This document shows, in pieces, positions 15,319 to 20,290 of a DNA stretch of 20,290 nt (position 1 is its first letter; the number at the start of each line of letters is the position of its first letter). Under the pieces are notes generated by a model, which saw nothing but the letters and a program-made list of their open reading frames with translations, had not been told where the DNA came from and made no database searches. Where the stretch lies: positions 38,015 through 58,304 of the forward strand of contig MLAK01001426.1 in assembly GCA_001839685.1 (NCBI GenBank), written 5' to 3'. The position numbers and the translations under genes were made by a program. This DNA is from Tritrichomonas foetus (lineage: Eukaryota > Parabasalia > Tritrichomonadida > Tritrichomonadidae).

Positions 15319-18183
15319 TTAAGCAATATAATTATTCATACTACAAACAATTTCAGTAATTTCACGTGATTTTTTAACCAAAACCATTTCCCTCAAATTA
15401 ATTGCAGAATCACTTTCACCATGAACTTGAAAACTCAAATTTCCATTTGCAGTCAACATCGCAGTTAGTTTTATATCATTCACTTGGCATTTTCCATAGC
15501 ATTTATTATCTAAATATTCAATTTCCATTTTCATTTGTTTCATTTGTTTCAAACCATCAGCAAAATTTTCAAAAAGTTTTACGAGTTTTTTAATATCCTC
15601 GCTTGTCAGTTTCTGGAAGCAAAAACATGCTTCATTATTTTTAATAACGTCATGTTCAGTTAAAAATACAGATAATGGGATAATAAAGTGATTTATATTT
15701 GATTTTGAAATCACCAAAACAATTTGATTATTATTCAATAAAGCAATATTAAAAGTAATTTTCTTTTTGAACACCAAGAAAAATTGGTGTTCATTCTGTG
15801 GATAAATAGACCAATCTTTCCCGGAAAATAAATTCACAAAGGGAAGAAGGATTGTTGTTGCACGCATTAAAAATGGAAAAACACTGGAAGATGATTCAGG
15901 ATCCATTGGAATTTGCACAAGAAGTCTTTGCACAGGAGTCTTCCTTAGAAATGCAGCAACAAACTGTGGCATATGAATATCATTACAATACATATGATAT
16001 TTTCCATCAATTAATGAAGATAATGCTTCATATCCATAACATCCCATTTTTATTTCATGCGATTCAGCATCAGGTAAGGTGAACAATATATCTAAATCAT
16101 GAAATACTGCACTACTTTTGAAGTAATTTTTAAGTTTGATACATCGAATCATATCTAAAATTGCATCTTGGAAAGAAATGAATTTATATATAAATTCTAC
16201 TAATGATCCAGTGAAAGATGACGCCATTTGTGAAGAATGAAGTTTCAAAATAGCTGTTCCTGATTCAGGTGAAAGTGCAAAAGGAAATGTTAATGTCCAT
16301 GATTTATTTCTATATAATTTTATGGAAACTGTACCAACATTTGGTGTAACAAAATATAATCGGTTGAATAAAACGGTTGGAATAATACCAATTTTTTTTA
16401 AATTATTCTTAATTTGATACAAAGCACCTGAAATTAAAATATCTCTAAATAATCTCATTCCATATTCATGAATTTTATCACCACATCGTGATTGGTCATG
16501 TAAACTTGTTGCTTGAATCAATTTACCAGTTTTATTCTCAACCAATGCAAAAAGAGGTCTAAGTCGAGAAAAGTGGACAGCAATAGAATAGTCAGGACAA
16601 AAAGATGGTTGGAAATTTCGTAAGGCATTCAGCTGTAAATTATTATATAAGTAATTAGAACCACTAAATCCTGAAAAATGAGACTGTAAACAAACATAAT
16701 GTGAGCATTTAGTTATTATTGAACCAATTGATGCCCATAAATTAAAATATTGTGATTCTATAGATTTTATTATACTTTTTGAATTGATTTTTAATACTGA
16801 AGGGGAACTAATGATTGCTTTCCCAGTAAATCTATCTAATTGAATAGTTAATAAATATTTTTCTTTAAAAGTTAGTTCTATTTTTCCAATACTTGAATAT
16901 TCATTATTGAATTTCATTGTTAATGAATATAATGGTGGTATTTCTTCATAAATTGAATATTTAAATAAATACCAAACATATTGAAATTTCATAAAAGTGA
17001 TAATTTTTTTCATTTCCGTTAACACTTTTGGAAAATCTATTTCAGCGAAATCGGTAAAAAAAATTAAATGAAAATGATTTGTTTTTGACTTCACATTAAC
17101 TGGATCAGCGTAAGGACGATAGACTTCAACCCATGAAGGCGGTATTGATTTGATCGTTTTCGGTGATGTGATAATTATCATTTCACGTTTTAAATATATT
17201 GTGAAATAATTCATTTTGTAATATTTATTCATAAATATTTGAATTTGGTGTAGATCATTTTTATAAGGGACTAACTTAAAATGAAAATCATTTTTATAGG
17301 AATTTAAAGCTACTAGTGATTGAATAAATTGACCTAGTAAATAATACGAAAAAATGATGTTATTCACTTTTTCAATTATTTTGTCATGATGTTCAAGAAT
17401 TTCATTGATATTTTTTTCTTGATTATTCGCATTTAGAGGCGAGTCTAAAACAGTTTGAATATATTTTGAGAGTAACATCAAATTTGTGCTTAATTTTTTT
17501 GAATCAATTTGAATTTTTGGCCATTTAATTCGAAATGATGTCAATACAAGTCTCCTTTTCACATTTTTGATAACTTTGATTCCAAATGAGTACGTTTCGG
17601 CGAAAAAAATGAAAACGTTATTATTTTTAATTATTTTTTTAATCCTTTTTGGAGTTTGACTAATAAAATCAAAATAATCATGGTACTTGTAAAAAGTATT
17701 ACTCCTATTGAATTTATGTGTCATGAAACGTTCAATTTCGGAATGATATCGATGATAATATTTTTTTGTGCGATTGGCAGACGAATTTCTTTCAAAATTG
17801 AGAAATTCATTGTTTATGTTAGATTTGAACTTCAATTTGGTCAGCGGATTTTGAGAGTAAAACTTTTGGATCGAATCTTCATTCATCGAAAAATTGATTT
17901 CTTTGAAGCCGCTTTTTTGGAACCTTTTTGTAGATTCCAGAATTTTTCTGTGCGTCACAAAAAGCTCGTAAAGTCTCGCAATTTGAATTCGAATAATTGT
18001 TAATGATGACATAAATTTTAAAGTTCGGTAAGGAGTTGCCTCTTGGGCTGCTTCAATAAGGTTTCGCTGAGATTTCAGCAAAACCTTATGAAGCAGTAAG
18101 TTTAAATTCACTTCGGCTCGCCTCAAGATGGATTGAGATAAAATGGATTTGAGAGAAATTGTGTTTTTTCGAATTTGTCTCAA
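15319..18183 (-). CDS. MED14: Mediator subunit 14-like scaffold protein, start unresolved
   Basis: The open frame encodes 954 residues but begins with TTG, four codons after TAA; the first in-frame ATG is residue 58 (18012). Residues 8-80 resemble the conserved MED14 N-terminal helices: ISLKSILSQSILRRAEVNL for the 'xxLxxLIxxxxQxxYxxLxxL' helix, then LLKSQRN...TLKFMSSLTIIRI for 'KxxRK..Y...TRQxFxRLLxLxxW'. Residues 177-220 (TPKRIKKIIKNNNVFIFF to FRIKW) fit the 'LPxxxxxxxIxNGRVxF...WxLxxxxxLV' block. LLTIQLDRFTGKAIISS (444-460) resembles the 'I.VD..TG.F.L' strand. MED14 is the backbone joining Mediator head, middle and tail and is commonly 900-1450 residues. Matches are pattern-level and weak after residue 500. 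The N-terminal similarity upstream of Met58 argues that translation or an exon extends beyond 18012. Confidence 0.65.
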   Translation of the reverse strand: MRQIRKNTISLKSILSQSILRRAEVNLNLLLHKVLLKSQRNLIEAAQEATPYRTLKFMSSLTIIRIQIARLYELFVTHRKILESTKRFQKSGFKEINFSMNEDSIQKFYSQNPLTKLKFKSNINNEFLNFERNSSANRTKKYYHRYHSEIERFMTHKFNRSNTFYKYHDYFDFISQTPKRIKKIIKNNNVFIFFAETYSFGIKVIKNVKRRLVLTSFRIKWPKIQIDSKKLSTNLMLLSKYIQTVLDSPLNANNQEKNINEILEHHDKIIEKVNNIIFSYYLLGQFIQSLVALNSYKNDFHFKLVPYKNDLHQIQIFMNKYYKMNYFTIYLKREMIIITSPKTIKSIPPSWVEVYRPYADPVNVKSKTNHFHLIFFTDFAEIDFPKVLTEMKKIITFMKFQYVWYLFKYSIYEEIPPLYSLTMKFNNEYSSIGKIELTFKEKYLLTIQLDRFTGKAIISSPSVLKINSKSIIKSIESQYFNLWASIGSIITKCSHYVCLQSHFSGFSGSNYLYNNLQLNALRNFQPSFCPDYSIAVHFSRLRPLFALVENKTGKLIQATSLHDQSRCGDKIHEYGMRLFRDILISGALYQIKNNLKKIGIIPTVLFNRLYFVTPNVGTVSIKLYRNKSWTLTFPFALSPESGTAILKLHSSQMASSFTGSLVEFIYKFISFQDAILDMIRCIKLKNYFKSSAVFHDLDILFTLPDAESHEIKMGCYGYEALSSLIDGKYHMYCNDIHMPQFVAAFLRKTPVQRLLVQIPMDPESSSSVFPFLMRATTILLPFVNLFSGKDWSIYPQNEHQFFLVFKKKITFNIALLNNNQIVLVISKSNINHFIIPLSVFLTEHDVIKNNEACFCFQKLTSEDIKKLVKLFENFADGLKQMKQMKMEIEYLDNKCYGKCQVNDIKLTAMLTANGNLSFQVHGESDSAINLREMVLVKKSREITEIVCSMNNYIA

Positions 18184-19468
18184 TTTAATTTATGTGATGA
18201 CGATTTCCTTGATTTCTTTGATTTTCCTCACTTTCTTTACATTTCAGAGATGTTATTGAATTAATAATTTTTATTTAACTTTTTGCGAGAACTTCAATTT
18301 CAATATAAAATTTATCTTCACAATTTGAACATGATATTTCAGAGATTCTATCCTTTTGATATTTAAAAAGTTTATACTGAACAAATAATAATTCAAATGC
18401 GTTTTGTACGTTATCAAAAGATAATAATTATTCAAAAAATATTCAGGATCTTTCAAAGATAATTCAAATGTACATATCAATATCTACAATTTTTTCAAGA
18501 TATATTTCGTATTAATCGTAAAAATAGTGTTTCTATGTATTTATTCATTGATATTTATACTAAATAGATGTTTATAATCATGGAATATATAGAAAATCAA
18601 AGATATAAGCTAAATGTTAAATTAAATGCATAGTGAAATAAATTGAGAAGGAAAAATAAATTTCAGATTTTTCTGTGAAAAACGATCAATCGCTATGGAA
18701 ATAATTCCACACATATCTTACTAAATCCATCTTAAAAAGAAATATTTTTGATTGCCAGATACTATAAATAAGAAATGAATAATGGGAAACATTTCTGAAA
18801 AATTTGTTTTTTCAAGATTTTCAATTTCTCATTTTCCCGGTTTATTTCATTTTTAATTATAATTGTTCCTGAAATATTCATAAAGCATTCCTATTGATGT
18901 AAATCATGAATGTCTTTGCATTTTTTTGATTATCATTTCAATATCATTATCGAATCATTCCTCAATAAGTCGTTATTCTGGCAATAGTACGTGATTTGTA
19001 TCTAAAAAATGTTTTATTCTTTCTAATATTGTGTTTCTGTAAAATTCAAAAAGGAAACCAAACAATTATTCTTTGATCTGATCTATCAGATAATTTGAGG
19101 TACAACAAAGAAATATTTATGCATGAAGAAAAAAATCATTTGACAAAAAAATGTAGATATTACATCACATATGAGATACAAAACTATTTACCCTAAACAG
19201 ACTAATGTATTTTCAATGATCATTTTATGTGATTTAAACACAGTCTAGTAGCCTTGAAAGACTCAATTATTTCATAATCTGGGAAATAAACAAAATGTAG
19301 TGAAATTCATGAATTATTTCACTCCACTCAAAAAATCATCGTTTTGAATTCAAAAAACGGTCTTATTTGAGACCTTCCCAACTTTTCAAGAAGAGTAAGT
19401 TTACTTTTTTTCTGATGATAAAAATTCGCCAATAATTTTACCTCAACCGTATAATAATCACATAATTC
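18184..19468. other. Large divergent intergenic region, about 1.3 kb
   Basis: AT-rich region carrying the promoters of the MED14-like gene (minus) and the BET-like gene (plus). No credible protein gene, tRNA or snRNA was found; the open frame at 18271-18480 has no ATG and looks like AT-rich noise. There is an AACGAT hexamer at about 18688, a short palindrome ATCTGAT-CT-ATCAGAT at 19076-19091, and a paired inverted-repeat element at 19340-19374, listed separately. Confidence 0.65.
19340..19374. repeat. Two adjacent inverted repeats upstream of the BET-like gene
   Basis: A perfect palindrome TTTTGAATTCAAAA (19342-19355), flanked by CG on both sides, is followed directly by a hairpin with arms GGTCT (19359-19363) and AGACC (19370-19374) around TATTTG. 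It ends 94 bp before the BET-like ATG. The junction contains AAACGGTCT, which also occurs at about 12436-12444 just before the CLPTM1 start. Confidence 0.45.
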
Positions 19469-20125
19469 ATGAATGAAGCAAATAAGTTGCTTCTGACAGT
19501 ACTTAGAAGGGTTCAAAGACATCCAATTTCCAGAATATTTAATACACCTCTCGATCCAACAACCGCTTTAGACTTGACTGTTATCGAAAATCGCATTATT
19601 CAAAATATGTATCGGTCCTCTTCAGAATTCATGGCAGACATCGATAGAATCTGTCAGAGTGCGCACATGCAATTCGAAAGAACTTCTCAACACGTCGCTG
19701 CGGCTGCACACCTTCGATATTTGATTCAAAAGGAAATGAAAGTGCTTTTGAATTCGAGAGATTGGTGTGAAGAAGTTTACAGAATTCGGTCAAAAATCAA
19801 ATCCCTCATTGAAAAACCGCCAAAAATGCCACCCAATATTTTTTCAACAGGAATCGATCCTTCTCAGCCTGCAGCAAAACAATTGCCTTCCGATGAATCT
19901 CTCAAACGGTTTATGTCCATGGTTCACCATTTCACGTCGACAGAAGATCTCGAGGCGATATCACAAATTATTGACCTTTATCAGCCAGGCCTTGTAAGCA
20001 AAGATGGACCACAAATAGACGTCAGAAAGCTGTCAAAACCAACAATCGACGCTCTACTGCGGTTCATGAAGAAACAGATGCTGGCGAGAGGTCAAAGTGT
20101 CCCCGAATCTGCTTTCGATGTTTGA
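19469..20125 (+). CDS. Miniature BET-like protein: degenerate bromodomain plus NET domain
   Basis: 218 residues from the ATG at 19469, itself in TTCATG context. Residues 5-95 resemble a bromodomain: LLTVLRRVQRHPISRIFNTP, then LDLTVIENRIIQNMYRSSSE for 'MDLxTIxxKLxxxxYxSxxE', FMADIDRICQSA for the alpha-B helix, and HLRYLIQKEMKVL for alpha-C. The WPF shelf is missing, the ZA loop looks rearranged, and the acetyl-lysine-binding Asn is replaced (AHMQFE where 'xxxYN' is expected). Residues 140-203 fit an extraterminal (NET) domain: LEAISQIIDLYQPGL, then PQIDVRKLSKPTIDALLRFM, matching the 'eIDxxxLxxxTLxxLxxyV' signature. BET proteins couple acetylated histones to Pol II regulation through NET-bound partners. 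Human BET proteins have two bromodomains and 700 or more residues, so this is very reduced. Confidence 0.8.
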   Translation: MNEANKLLLTVLRRVQRHPISRIFNTPLDPTTALDLTVIENRIIQNMYRSSSEFMADIDRICQSAHMQFERTSQHVAAAAHLRYLIQKEMKVLLNSRDWCEEVYRIRSKIKSLIEKPPKMPPNIFSTGIDPSQPAAKQLPSDESLKRFMSMVHHFTSTEDLEAISQIIDLYQPGLVSKDGPQIDVRKLSKPTIDALLRFMKKQMLARGQSVPESAFDV

Positions 20126-20240
20126 TACGTTATAAAAAGTGTGGAAAATGAAATGTTGATTTTATTAGTTTAATAAGTTTATATTATATATTATGTAAAT
20201 TAAATATTAATGAGTAAAATATAAATATGGAAAGCTGTTT

Positions 20241-20290
20241 GTTTCTTTTTTTCATGATTTGTTTCTTTTTTCATGATTTGTTTCTTTTTT
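20241..20290. repeat. 19/20-bp tandem repeat running off the right edge
   Basis: Units GTTTCTTTTTTTCATGATTT (20241-20260) and the same with one T fewer (20261-20279) are followed by the start of a third copy (20280-20290). The repeat lies 115 bp after the BET-like stop. Each unit contains a pyrimidine run followed by TTCATG. Confidence 0.85.

Noticed and set aside
18271..18480. Minus-strand open frame as a possible upstream exon of the MED14-like gene
   Set aside because: It has no ATG, is Ile/Leu/Lys/Tyr-rich like translated AT DNA, and shows no 5' splice motif at its end.
18650..18800. Possible spliceosomal snRNA in the right spacer
   Set aside because: T-runs resembling an Sm site occur by chance in AT-rich DNA; no U1, U2, U4, U5 or U6 core sequence was found.

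Overview
The window looks like nuclear DNA of a gene-dense, nearly intronless, AT-rich protist, most probably a parabasalid close to Tritrichomonas foetus. The reasons are: long uninterrupted ORFs for large eukaryotic proteins; short AT-rich spacers; no TATA-type promoters but trichomonad-style initiator sequences (TTTCATTT, CCTTTTTCATG) touching start codons; no copy of the conserved trichomonad 3' splice motif at a credible junction; and one intronless eukaryotic tRNA gene. The genus is an inference from style and was not checked by a search.

Left part (1-7301), all minus strand: a coiled-coil protein with Asn-rich, repeat-bearing linkers (196-3570 or 3627); a spacer of nearly 1 kb; a Rab-like protein in which all five GTP-binding motifs are degraded (4618-5259); and a BRO1-domain protein with a PPVFTP-repeat, proline-rich linker (5436-7301).

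Central part (7666-14140), all plus strand: a MED13-like Mediator kinase-module subunit (7666-10044), divergent from the BRO1 gene across a 364-bp spacer; a short Raptor-like TORC1 subunit made only of the caspase-like domain and helical repeats (10365-12260); and a CLPTM1-family multipass membrane protein (12458-14140).

Right part: an orphan 118-residue acidic protein (14452-14808, minus); tRNA-Gly(CCC) (14903-14974, plus); a MED14-like Mediator scaffold candidate (15319-18183, minus) whose N-terminus has no in-frame ATG; a spacer of about 1.3 kb; and a miniature BET protein with a degenerate bromodomain plus NET domain (19469-20125, plus). Short tandem repeats lie at both window edges.

The genes are not an operon. 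The theme is conserved eukaryotic regulation in very divergent form: two Mediator subunits and a BET reader for Pol II transcription, Raptor for TOR signalling, and BRO1, pseudo-Rab and CLPTM1 for membranes. I see no mobile element, CRISPR array or virus. The most interesting signals are the reduced Raptor with His replaced by Gln at the pseudo-catalytic site, the Mediator pair, the MED14 start anomaly, the pseudo-Rab and the miniature BET protein.
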